Below, piece by piece: positions 47,570-58,720 of a stretch of DNA of 60,000 nt. The stretch is taken from assembly GCF_029227915.1 (NCBI RefSeq), contig NC_079886.1:15974501-16034500 (forward strand), written 5' to 3'. The DNA is from Hydractinia symbiolongicarpus. Its lineage: Eukaryota; Cnidaria; Hydrozoa; Anthoathecata; Hydractiniidae. Position numbers and translations under genes: made by a program. Each line of letters begins with the position of its first letter. The first letter of the stretch is position 1. The notes below the pieces were generated by a model, which searched no databases, was not told the DNA's origin, and saw nothing but the letters and a program-made list of their open reading frames with translations.

Positions 47570-48832
47570 AAAACAAAGCTCGGATATCATTTTTATGTTT
47601 GTTGTAGGATCTTGTATTAAGCAAAGTTACTATGATTGAATTTTCACTAATTACGCCAGTATCCTTTGATGTCAATTTTGAGTGTTCTCGCATATAATTG
47701 TATTGCTCGGTTGCTCGTGTGTCTGATTTAATAGCTGATCTGGAAAATGTCCCCGTTAAGTATAAACCGTCTAAGCTTGTGACTCGACTTAATGCAACAT
47801 AGACCTGTCCTGCGTGAAAGCTCTTTCGGATTTACGCTACTTTTTGTTTTGATCTAGTTTTCTCTTTCTACGAACGGAAAGCATAATGTTATCAGTTATC
47901 TGTTCAATTGTTAGTATTTTAAAGTATTGAGTTTCAAAACACCTTCCTTGACCAGGGGACACGTATATTTCGCGTATGTAGTTTTTAACTTCTTGTAATG
48001 AATCAAATTTTAAAAGGACTGATACCACATTCTGTTATTTGTCCAAAAGTATTTCGGCCATGAGAATCAAATAAATAAATTTGTGGGTGCCCCCAAATTA
48101 TAGCAAAACTAACGCCGCTTATAATGCCCAACATTCCCTGTCATTTATCGGAATGTGATGAATTTTGAAATGTACGTAAAGTAGTGCTATTATCTATAAC
48201 AATATGAGAAATATTTTCTAAACTTGTATTTGTATGACCTCGTTTTCAACAGTCAAACTATTTGGGAGGTCACTTGCACTTAAGTACTGGTTTGTGTAAC
48301 CTAGGCTCGTGTACAACTTTGTTCCTTCGCAGAGGATAAGATCACGATCAACTGAGTCCCCAAAAGAACCCTTTTTAATAACCGACCAAACCATCGCAAA
48401 CAGGGAATTACACAAGCATTGTGTGCCAATAAAAGTTCCAAACCTGACATCTCCTTGATAAAAAGATTGCTGTACCGACTTTAAAACAGAGTAAGGCCCC
48501 GGATTAGTTTCAACATCACCGGAAAGTAAAAGAACCAAACGGCAGCAGTTTCTATACGCGGGGTTCACAATAGCAGTGGTGGCGTGTGACCAAGAAAAAC
48601 AACCTTTAAAAACTAGAGAAACCTCTGTCATATTATTTAAAAACCACATAGTTTCAGCGGGCTTAATAATTTCAGTAAGTTCACCAGTAAGTTCACCAGT
48701 AATTTCATCAATAGGTTTACCAAATAAATCTGAATATCTGATTGTCTGAATATCTGATTGTCTGAATATCTGATAGTCTGAATATCTAGCTTTTATAATC
48801 TGTCGAGTTTCTTCTTTTTTGTACTCTGTCAA
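47570..48832 (-). pseudogene. Helentron-type element: 2A peptide, C76/OTU-like protease, helicase end (internally deleted)
   Basis: From 48832 leftward, a 204-codon ORF contains LLLSGDVETNPGP (48532-48494), a match to the ribosome-skipping 2A consensus. About ten residues later comes FYQGDVRFGTFIGTQCLCNS, the N-terminal block of a C76/OTU-like cysteine protease with its presumed catalytic Cys. The protease continues across frame breaks as WGHPQIYLFDSHGRNTFG (presumed His) and LLKFDSLQEVKNYI. It then abuts SFHAGQVYVALSRVTSLDGL, the last motif of Helitron Pif1-type helicase, and VTLLNTRSYNKHKNDI, which resembles the start of the endonuclease domain of Helentrons. The replication initiator and most of the helicase are absent, so a large internal deletion is inferred. 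At least three frame disruptions make it non-functional. Confidence 0.78.
48729..48790. repeat. 16-bp tandem repeat in the 2A-protease ORF
   Basis: The unit tctgaatatctgattg is repeated about four times, the last copies slightly altered. It falls in the N-terminal, minus-strand coding region upstream of the 2A motif, where it adds a short repetitive peptide. A 12-bp repeat (agttcaccagta) lies just beside it at about 48678. Confidence 0.85.
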
Positions 48833-48997
48833 GTGTTGGTTGTGAATGTCGAACCTAAAAATAAGAAAATGGCTGCTTCATGGCTATATATTTATGCGGC
48901 GATTTTATATTCTTAAAAATCGCTGCACACACAAATTTAAATTCCTTGTAATTTTTATTTCATTGGCAAGGTATGTTTAAATTTACATGTTTGCGGA

Positions 48998-49037
48998 ATT
49001 AGATAGAATACCAAGACGTCACGGTATTCTATCTAAT
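48998..49037. repeat. Hairpin with perfect 15-bp arms
   Basis: attagatagaatacc at 48998-49012 pairs exactly with ggtattctatctaat at 49023-49037 around a 10-nt loop containing gacgtc. It lies 165 bp upstream of the 2A-protease ORF start on the minus strand. It could be a structural end of the Helentron-type element or an unrelated hairpin. Confidence 0.8.
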
Positions 49038-49812
49038 CTGGCGGACATAAGATGAGTTGTGGGGTGACGTACATGTTGTGATTTTCAGTTTTTGCCAACC
49101 TCACGCATCACATAGGCAAAATATATAAGTAACATAAAAAAATCAAGTTAAAAAGTAGAAATTTGTTGAAACTTGCACTTAAAGCTTACCTCCCACTCCC
49201 AAATAAGTTTTACCTTTAAAAACGTTTACAAAATACTAGTTAGCCTGTTTAAATCTACGAATTCGCCGGTCCTACATATTCTGGTCTTCAGGTTAGGCTA
49301 TTTTGTATAAGTATATATAAGGGTTAGCAAAAGTGTGTGCCAAAAAATACACCTCAAGTATTTTAGGTGTGCTTTTGGGTGTGTGCACTGGTTAAATTCT
49401 TATAAAATTTGTCATTTTGCAGGTGCTATCAATAGCACGCCTAACCCATTTTGTGTGTGTGGAGGTGTAGCGTGCTATTGCGCGGGTCTACCTAAAAGGC
49501 CTGAATTACCCGTCCATATAGGAAAAAAAATTAGAAACTATATGATCATGTGCTTTCTGCAAACTCTTAAGAAGATACAAGGGTTCAAAACTTTTCCTGA
49601 CATCAGTAAAAAACAGCCAATGTACACAAAACTTTATCCAGAATTTGTTCACCTATTGCATCTATGTATAGCGTGAAGCTCTGTTCAAGAAAATGTGTCG
49701 GATCACGCGCTTTTGACAAACGGTTAATGAGATATAGATACAGGTTTTAAAATTTTGCTGACGTCAGCAAAGTTCTTCTCCAAAAAAATGCTTTACACTT
49801 TCCCAATTCGCG
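49038..49812. other. Unassigned stretch between Helentron fragments
   Basis: No supported gene. A fragment at about 49690-49780 is similar, in inverse orientation, to DNA near 10240-10300 and carries gctgacgtcagc, so it belongs to the same dispersed CRE-bearing repeat family. Confidence 0.45.
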
Positions 49813-50307
49813 TTAATTTTGTACAACTGTAATGTAGTTTTTTGGAATTTTCGACGACCCCCCCTTAATCTCATGATTCGTTAATTTCCTGTAATTAGGT
49901 AATATGTTTTTACAATTTTTGCAAGAAGCTTGACTGTTGATCTGTCGACTTTTAAAACCGTAGCGTGAGCCCTCTCTAGGGTCAGTGGTTGGAATAATAT
50001 TCCAAAACTTAAAAAGCGACACACTTAATGAGGCATTGTGTTGTGTAGGAGCTATTTTGATATTTTGTTATTTCTCGATGTTTATCTTGCGATTGCTAGG
50101 TCTGAAGTTCTTTAGTGTCTATTTCATCGTCATATTTCTTTTACATTTGTTTAATATGGTTTTATGCTCTTCGGTGTCTAAATTGCTTTGATATTTATCT
50201 CGCTTTTGCTTTAACATGGTCTTATGTATTTCACTGCCTAATTTACCTTGGTATTTATCACGCCTTAGTTTAATACATATTTGGAACTTGGGTGACCATC
50301 GGTACAT
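49813..50307 (-). pseudogene. Lys/Arg-rich repeat peptide, probable Helentron N-terminal remnant
   Basis: On the minus strand, RDKYQGKLGSEIHKTMLKQK is followed by a second similar unit, RDKYQSNLDTEEHKTILNKC, making a repeat of about 20 residues. After a stop and frame change another short open segment follows to 49813. Such (K/R)-(D/S)-KYQ repeats occur in the N-terminal region of large cnidarian Helitron proteins. Position and strand fit the neighbouring 2A-protease fragments, but family membership is inferred. Confidence 0.4.
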
Positions 50308-50689
50308 TCAGAAAAATCATCAAATTTAAGCTTTCGAGTAATTCCACAAAATATTTTAACAGAAGTGTTTTCAGCAATGGTAATTTGTATGTATTGGATA
50401 TCACACTGACTATTCGCAAAGATGCTGAATTTATCTGCATAAAACTGACTGATGTACCATTGAAAATTGTTTTGAATTTCAGAAGAACAGAATATCCATT
50501 TTCACAGGTTGATCTTGTTGATTTCTGCTATGAGCATCAAACAAGTAAACATGACTTTCATTACATATTTTGATGTACTAAAATTAATCCATTGTCGATT
50601 GCACACTAAGCGCCTAGTAATACTAATAATTTAGCAAGTTAAGATATATAAACTTGGCAATTTATTATTTCCAATACTGTTGGTAATTC

Positions 50690-50868
50690 ATGGAACTCTA
50701 TAGACCGATTTACCCCTAATTTTTAAAATGCATCGCCATAGTCTAAGAGTTACACATACACTGTATGCCAGCAGTTTCGCCAAATTTAGATTTAATAATA
50801 CATTTGATATGACATGATGTAGGTCCCGGATTAATTTCTACGTCTCCACACAGTTTCAAAAAACAATA
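50690..50868 (-). pseudogene. Second 2A peptide plus C76/OTU-like protease fragment
   Basis: The minus strand reads LKLCGDVEINPGP (finishing at 50821), again a match to the 2A consensus. After a short linker comes SKFGETAGIQCMCNS, the same protease N-terminal block with its presumed catalytic Cys, followed by a stop where the next conserved residue (Leu) is expected. The fragment then decays. The same order as at 48.5 kb shows that the 2A-protease junction is a stable module and not a chance match. No further protease sequence was found downstream. Confidence 0.72.
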
Positions 50869-51108
50869 TAAAGACAACAAAAAATGAAAAAAATGAAATA
50901 TACCTCATATAAGTTGCTGTTGTGGCTCTTATGCATATCATTGCTTTAAATAAAAAATACGAACACATGCTGGATAAGCCTCTACAGTTATTATTTTTGA
51001 AAATAACATACTATATATAACAAATATGTGTACCAAATAAACCAATTATAATAACTAAGAAAATCGAAGTCAAAAGAGGTCAAGAAGGCTTAACCCTATT
51101 CGGTCCGT

Positions 51109-51126
51109 GGGGGGGGGGGGGGGGGG
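51109..51126. repeat. 18-G homopolymer
   Basis: A run of 18 G interrupts AT-rich sequence about 170 bp before the tandem array. It could form a G-quadruplex, but a homopolymer of this length can also mark sequencing or assembly error. Confidence 0.9.
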
Positions 51127-51297
51127 TGGTTTAATAACTCTTCAATGCAATGATGCATGGCTACAATACTTACTGAGTTTAAATATTTATCTATTAGACA
51201 CCTGCATGCAAAATTTTTAGGTCCCATACCTTTCAGAAGCCTGGATATTGGCTATAACTCGAAACTACCCTTAAAAATCTCTATGAAACCCTTACAA

Positions 51298-52230
51298 TCT
51301 CTTTAATAATAGCCGTCGTCTGTCTGTCTCTGCGCAACATGGCGGAGCAAGTAGCGAGACCCGCCGAAAATCCCCGCGGCCCTGCAGCTTTATTTCGAAT
51401 CCCCGGCAGACCCCGTTTTTTTACCGGCCTTGCTTTGCCGCTCATTGTAATAAACCAATCACGAGGCTCCATTTTCACTAATGACCAATCCAAGTGCTTC
51501 GTGGCCTCAACATGCCGACGGGAGGAAACATGCTACCCCTACGAAGGCCATTTTGGTTTGGAAGTGATGGTGTGAAGTTTGTAGGTTTCCTTTCAATCCT
51601 CCTTATTTCTTCTGAGTACTTTTTATCCTATAGGATTATTTAGTTTGTTTTCACATGTTAAGGTGAATATTTCATCACGTTTTCTATCTACGTATAAATC
51701 TTAAACAAACCAATTTTAAGTTTTTGGCTAGCTACAAAGCGTACATTTTGAGGCAGCTAGCTATAGCTAGCTTTATTTATTCCTATACTTTTAAAGTTTT
51801 TATTCAGTTTGGTATATTATTATTTATTTTTATGTTGAAGTTGGGTCTACCTAGCTAGCTCCTCTTTTAGCTACATCCTGCTAAAAAGTGAAAGTAGCCA
51901 AATGCAGTTTGGCTGCAAGTGAAAGTAGCCAAATGCAGTTTGGCTGCACACAATTCTTAACAATTCTTATGCTAAATGCAGTTGGCAGCGGCCACTTTTA
52001 TTACTGATTTAAAAATTTATTATGTAAAATAAATTTGCTGAGAAATTTTTTAAACTGAACCGGGTTAATGCCAGGCTGTTCACTGATTTCTTTTAAAACC
52101 GAAGCGATAAGGATTTTTGGAAAATGGTATTACCTCTATGCTCATGTATGACACGATTCACCTGTTAAGCGCTCAGCCTGGTGTTAACGACGGGCTGTTT
52201 CCTGTGTTTTTATTTAAACCGTTATGATAA
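51298..52230. mobile_element. Helitron-like array, unit 1 (5' half only)
   Basis: Starts tctctttaataatagccg, preceded by A, as expected for a Helitron insertion between A and T. It runs 933 bp and is cut off at gttatgataa, where unit 2 starts directly. As far as I can compare by eye it is identical to the first 933 bp of unit 2. The 3' hairpin half is missing. Confidence 0.85.
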
Positions 52231-55099
52231 TCTCTTTAATAATAGCCGTCGTCTGTCTGTCTCTGCGCAACATGGCGGAGCAAGTAGCGAGACCCGCCGA
52301 AAATCCCCGCGGCCCTGCAGCTTTATTTCGAATCCCCGGCAGACCCCGTTTTTTTACCGGCCTTGCTTTGCCGCTCATTGTAATAAACCAATCACGAGGC
52401 TCCATTTTCACTAATGACCAATCCAAGTGCTTCGTGGCCTCAACATGCCGACGGGAGGAAACATGCTACCCCTACGAAGGCCATTTTGGTTTGGAAGTGA
52501 TGGTGTGAAGTTTGTAGGTTTCCTTTCAATCCTCCTTATTTCTTCTGAGTACTTTTTATCCTATAGGATTATTTAGTTTGTTTTCACATGTTAAGGTGAA
52601 TATTTCATCACGTTTTCTATCTACGTATAAATCTTAAACAAACCAATTTTAAGTTTTTGGCTAGCTACAAAGCGTACATTTTGAGGCAGCTAGCTATAGC
52701 TAGCTTTATTTATTCCTATACTTTTAAAGTTTTTATTCAGTTTGGTATATTATTATTTATTTTTATGTTGAAGTTGGGTCTACCTAGCTAGCTCCTCTTT
52801 TAGCTACATCCTGCTAAAAAGTGAAAGTAGCCAAATGCAGTTTGGCTGCAAGTGAAAGTAGCCAAATGCAGTTTGGCTGCACACAATTCTTAACAATTCT
52901 TATGCTAAATGCAGTTGGCAGCGGCCACTTTTATTACTGATTTAAAAATTTATTATGTAAAATAAATTTGCTGAGAAATTTTTTAAACTGAACCGGGTTA
53001 ATGCCAGGCTGTTCACTGATTTCTTTTAAAACCGAAGCGATAAGGATTTTTGGAAAATGGTATTACCTCTATGCTCATGTATGACACGATTCACCTGTTA
53101 AGCGCTCAGCCTGGTGTTAACGACGGGCTGTTTCCTGTGTTTTTATTTAAACCGTTATGATAAATTTTATTTGGAAAATTTTATTACGCCTGTTACTCAT
53201 GTATGACACAATTTACATGTTAAGTGCTCAGCCTGGTGTTAATGACGTGCTTTTTCCGTGTTTTTATTTAATCCGTTGTGATAAAGTTTTTTTACCTGCA
53301 ATAAACATTCAACCTGGTGTTAACAACAGGGTGTTTTGTGTGTTTTTTATTTAAATTGAAGTTGCGATAAGTTTTTTTGGGAAAAGGCTATTATGGCTAT
53401 AACGCATGTGTGACACCATTTACCTGTACTAAGTGCTCAGTCCGGTGTCATGATTAATTTGTTAAGGTTTACTGAAACGTACTCCCCAAAATAAAATAAT
53501 ATTGACTATTTTCTTTTCTTATGACGAGGTAACAACAGGTTGTAAACTGTGTTTTTATTTCGGTTAAAGTTGCAGTAAAGTTATATATATACATATATTT
53601 TAAAAAGTACATTACAACCGAAACACTATAATGTTGTGTAAGCTTTACTCAATTCACGACATATTCTGCATACCTGTACTAGAGCACTCCAATTATGGAG
53701 TTTTTTTAGTTTTTTTATGGGGTAACGACTGGATTTTTCCTGTGTTTTAAGTTAAACCGAAATTGCAGTAAAGTTTTTTATGAAAAGGGTATTATGTGTT
53801 CTCGGCCCACTGTCATGATTAAGTTTTGAACTTTTACGGAAACTTATTCCGCAAAATAAAATAATATTGGCCGATTGTTTTTGCTATGGTGGAGTAACAA
53901 CGGTTTGTAAACTGTCTTAATTCAGCTTTTGTTGCGGGAAATTATTTTTTTTTAAATATCTTACAGTCGCAACACTGCAATGGTGTGTGCCCTCCACTTG
54001 ATTTACGACATACTGCATACCTGTACTAAAGCGCTCCACCTCACCGGGTTGCACAGTTTGCGGTTCTTATTAAGCGCTCCTCAAGGCGTTCAACAACAGT
54101 TACTTGGCTTAACCCGGCGTTTCGACGCCGGGTCTCTATTACGCCTGTTACTCATGTATGACACAATTTACATGTTAAGTGCTCAGCCTGGTGTTAATGA
54201 CGTGCTTTTTCCGTGTTTTTATTTAATCCGTTGTGATAAAGTTTTTTTACCTGCAATAAACATTCAACCTGGTGTTAACAACAGGGTGTTTTGTGTGTTT
54301 TTTATTTAAATTGAAGTTGCGATAAGTTTTTTTGGGAAAAGGCTATTATGGCTATAACGCATGTGTGACACCATTTACCTGTACTAAGTGCTCAGTCCGG
54401 TGTCATGATTAATTTGTTAAGGTTTACTGAAACGTACTCCCCAAAATAAAATAATATTGACTATTTTCTTTTCTTATGACGAGGTAACAACAGGTTGTAA
54501 ACTGTGTTTTTATTTCGGTTAAAGTTGCAGTAAAGTTATATATATACATATATTTTAAAAAGTACATTACAACCGAAACACTATAATGTTGTGTAAGCTT
54601 TACTCAATTCACGACATATTCTGCATACCTGTACTAGAGCACTCCAATTATGGAGTTTTTTTAGTTTTTTTATGGGGTAACGACTGGATTTTTCCTGTGT
54701 TTTAAGTTAAACCGAAATTGCAGTAAAGTTTTTTATGAAAAGGGTATTATGTGTTCTCGGCCCACTGTCATGATTAAGTTTTGAACTTTTACGGAAACTT
54801 ATTCCGCAAAATAAAATAATATTGGCCGATTGTTTTTGCTATGGTGGAGTAACAACGGTTTGTAAACTGTCTTAATTCAGCTTTTGTTGCGGGAAATTAT
54901 TTTTTTTTAAATATCTTACAGTCGCAACACTGCAATGGTGTGTGCCCTCCACTTGATTTACGACATACTGCATACCTGTACTAAAGCGCTCCACCTCACC
55001 GGGTTGCACAGTTTGCGGTTCTTATTAAGCGCTCCTCAAGGCGTTCAACAACAGTTACTTGGCTTAACCCGGCGTTTCGACGCCGGGTCTCCCGGCTAG
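52231..55099. mobile_element. Helitron-like array, unit 2 with internal 955-bp duplication
   Basis: A full unit in which the segment 53182-54136 is repeated, apparently without change, at 54137-55091. The first duplicate stops within the terminal sequence, just after the hairpin (acccggcg-tttcga-cgccgggt), and the second continues into ctcccggctag, the CTAG end. Total 2,869 bp against 1,915 bp for the standard unit. Internally it contains a 31-bp duplication (agtgaaagtagccaaatgca...) and several relatives of a subrepeat built on gctcagcctggtgttaa. No protein-coding capacity is apparent. Confidence 0.85.
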
Positions 55100-57014
55100 T
55101 CTCTTTAATAATAGCCGTCGTCTGTCTGTCTCTGCGCAACATGGCGGAGCAAGTAGCGAGACCCGCCGAAAATCCCCGCGGCCCTGCAGCTTTATTTCGA
55201 ATCCCCGGCAGACCCCGTTTTTCTCCCGGCCTTGCTTTGCCGCTCATTGTAATAAACCAATCACGAGGCTCCATTTTCACTAATGACCAATCCAAGTGCT
55301 TCGCGGCCTCAACATGCCGACGGGAGGAAACATGCTACCCCTACGAAGGCCATTTTGGTTTGGAAGTGATGGTGTGAAGTTTGTAGGTTTCCTTTCAATC
55401 CTCCTTATTTCTTCTGAGTACTTTTTATCCTATAGGATTATTTAGTTTGTTTTCACATGTTAAGGTGAATATTTCATCACGTTTTCTAGCTACGTATAAA
55501 TCTTGAACATACCAATTTTAAGTTTTTGGCTAGCTACAAAACGTACATTTTGAGGCAGCTAGCTATAGCTAGCTTTATTTATTTCTATATATACTTTTAA
55601 AGCTTTTATTCAGTTTGGTATACTATTATTTATTTTTATGTTGAAGTTGGGTCTACCTAGCTAGCTCCTCTTTTAGCTACATCCTGCTAAAAAGTGAAAG
55701 TAGCCAAATGCAGTTTGGCTGCAAGTGAAAGTAGCCAAATGCAGTTTGGCTGCAACACAATTCTTAACAATTCTTATGCTAAATGCAGTTGGCAGCGGCC
55801 ACTTTTATTACTGATTTAAAAATTCATTATGCAAAATAAAATTGCTGAGTAATTTTTTAAACTGAACCGGGTTAATGCCAGGCTGTTCACTGATTTCTTT
55901 TAAAACCGAAGGATTTTTGGAAAATGGTGTTACCCCTATGCTCATGTATGACACGATTCACCTGTTAAGCGCTCAGCCTGGTGTTAACGACGGGCTGTTT
56001 CCTGTGTTTTTATTTAAACCGTTGTGATAAATTTTATTTGGAAAATTTTATTAAGCCTGTTACTCATGTATGACACAATTTACATGTTAAGTGCTCAGCC
56101 TGGTGTTAATGACGGGCTTTTTCCGTGTTTTTATTTAATTCGTTGTGATAAAGTTTTTTTACCTGCAATAAACATTCAACCTGGTGTTAACAACAGGGTG
56201 TTTTGTGTGTTTTTTATTTAAATTGAAGTTGCGATAAGTTTTTTTGGGAAAAGGCTATTATGGCTATAACGCATGTGTGACACCATTTACCTGTACTAAG
56301 TGCTCAGTCCGGTGTCATGATTAATTTGTTAAGGTTTACTGAAACGTACTCCGCAAAATAAAATAATATTGACTATTTTCTTTTCTTATGACGGGGTAAC
56401 AACAGGTTGTAAACTGTGTTTTTATTTCGGTTAAAGTTGCAGTAAAGTTATATATATACAATTATTTTAAAAAGTACATTACAACCGAAACACTATAATG
56501 TGGTGTGAGCTTTACTCAATTCACGACATATTCTGCATACCTGTACTAGAGCACTCCAATTATGGAGTTTTTTTAGTTTTTTTATGGGGTAACGACTGGA
56601 TTTTTCCTGTGTTTTAAGTTAAACCGAAATTGCAGTAAAGTTTTTTATGAAAAGGGTATTATGCGTTCTCGGCCCACTGTCATGATTAAGTTTTGAACTT
56701 TTACGGAAACTTATTCCGCAAAATAAAATAATATTGCCCAGTTGTTTTTGCTATGGCCGAGTAACAACGGTTTGTAAACTGTTTTAATTCAGCTTTTGTT
56801 GCGGGAAATTATTTTTTTTTAAAATATCTTACAGTCGCAACACTGCAATGGTGTGTGCCCTCCACTTGATTTACGACATACTGCATACCCGTACTAAAGC
56901 GCTCCACCTCACCGGGTCGCACAGTTTGCGGTTCTTATTAAGCGCTCCTCAAGGCGTTCAACAACAGTTACTTGTGGCTTAACCCGGCGTTTCGACGCCG
57001 GGTCTCCCGGCTAG
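55100..57014. mobile_element. Helitron-like array, unit 3 (complete, 1,915 bp)
   Basis: The best-formed unit: 5' TCTCTTTAATAATAGC and 3' hairpin of nine base pairs with a TTCG loop (acccggcgtttcgacgccgggt), followed 11 nt later by CTAG. TC at the start, a hairpin 10-12 nt from the end and CTRR at the terminus are the Helitron signature. It differs from units 1-2 by scattered substitutions. It encodes no replication protein, so it is non-autonomous. Confidence 0.82.
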
Positions 57015-58720
57015 TCTCTATAATAATAGCCGTCGTCTGTCTGTCTCTGCGCAACATGGCGGAGCAAGTAGTGAGACCCGCCGAAAATCCCCGCGGCCCT
57101 GCAGCTTTATTTCGAATCCCCGGCAGACCCCGTTTTTTTACCGGCCTTGCTTTGCCGCTCATTGTAATAAACCAATCACGAGGCTCCATTTTCGCTAATG
57201 ACCAATCCAAGTGCTTCGCGGCCTCAACATGCCGACAGGAGGAAACATGCTACCCCTACGAAGGCCATTTTGGTTTGGAAGTGATGGTGTGAAGTTTGTA
57301 GGTTTCCTTTCAATCCTCCTTATTTCTTCTGAGTACTTTTTATCCTATAGGATTATTTAGTTTGTTTTCGCATGTTAAGGTAAATATTTCATCACGTTTT
57401 CTAGCTACGTATAAATCTTAAACAAACCAATTTTAAGTTTTTGGCTAGCTACAAAACGTACATTTTGAGGCAGCTAGCTATAGCTATCTTTATTTATTCC
57501 TATTCTTTTAAAGTTTTTATTCAGTTTGGTATATTGTTCTTTATTTTTATGTTGAAGTTGGGTCTACCTATCTAGCTCCTTTTAGCTCTACCTCTGGCTA
57601 AAAAGTGAAAGTAGCTAAATGCAGTTATAGGCAGCTACCAATTTTATTACTGCTATGAAAGCTTATGCTGAAAAATAAAATTGCTGAGTATATATTTTTT
57701 TAACTGAACTTGATATTGACAGGCGGTTTCCTGATTTTTTTTAAACTGAAGTCGCGATAAAGTTTTTTTAAAAATGGTGTTATGCCTATACTCATGTGCG
57801 ACACAGTCTAGCTGTACTAAGCGCATAGTCCGGTGGTAACAACGGGCTGTTTCCTGTGTTTCTGTTTGACCGAAGTTGTGATAACATTTTTTACAGAAAA
57901 AAAGTACACACTGTTTACCTATACTAAGCACTCAGCTTAACATTTTTTTGAACTTTTCTCGGGAACATTCCCTGAAAAATAAAGAAGGTTGGCCAGCTGC
58001 TTTCGCTATGATGGGATAACATTGAATTGTAATCTGGGTTTTTATTTTACCTAAGTTGTCGAAAGTTATTTTTTGAATAGTATATTACACCGGAAACACC
58101 ATAAAGTTGTGTGCACTTCACTTGATTTTCTACACACTATATGGCTGTACTAAAGCGCTTTACCTGAATGTGTGGCACAGTTGACGGTTCTTATTAATCA
58201 CTCAATCTGGTGTTTAACGCTGGGTAACACAGCTACTTGTGGCTTAACCCGCCGTTTCAACAGAATGTATCCTGTGTTTTGTAAACCAAAGCTTCAATAG
58301 TTTTTTTAAATAGGGTCTTAAGCCTAAACGCATGTGTCGCACGATTTATCTGTACTAGGTGCTCAGTCCAGTGTCACAATTAATTTGTTAACCTTTACTG
58401 AAACTTATTTCGCAAAATAAAATAAAATTGACCAATTGTTTTTCCTATGACGGGGTAATAAGTGGTTGTAAATTGTGTTTTTATTTTGGCTAAAGTTACA
58501 GTAGAGTTATATTTTCAAAAATACACTACAGCCGAAACACTATAGTGTTGTGTGCGCTTTACTCGATTAACGACATACTGCGTACCTGTACTAAAGCGCT
58601 CCACCTGACCGTGTAGTACAGTTTACGGCTCTTATTAAGCGCTCCACATAGTGTTCAATGGCGGGTCACACCTTGACTTGTGGCTTACCCCGGCGTTTCG
58701 ACGCCGGGTTTCCCGGCTAT
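57015..58720. mobile_element. Helitron-like array, unit 4 (diverged, about 1.7 kb)
   Basis: The first 0.6 kb closely matches the other units, with tctctataataatag at the start. Beyond the 31-bp repeat region, present here only once and degenerate, divergence is much greater. The end keeps the hairpin (cccggcgtttcgacgccggg) but reads CTAT instead of CTAG before flanking aatataat. This is probably the oldest member of the array, or its 3' part comes from a different subfamily. Confidence 0.78.

Noticed and set aside
51109-51126. Poly-G run as a regulatory G-quadruplex
   Set aside because: A single homopolymer in AT-rich DNA beside a repeat array is as likely to be a sequencing or assembly effect; there is no supporting context.
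51281-51575. 78-codon ORF starting MAEQVARP and an opposing 70-codon ORF repeated in each array unit
   Set aside because: Conservation follows the whole repeat unit; several differences between units are amino-acid changing on both strands, so there is no evidence of coding selection.
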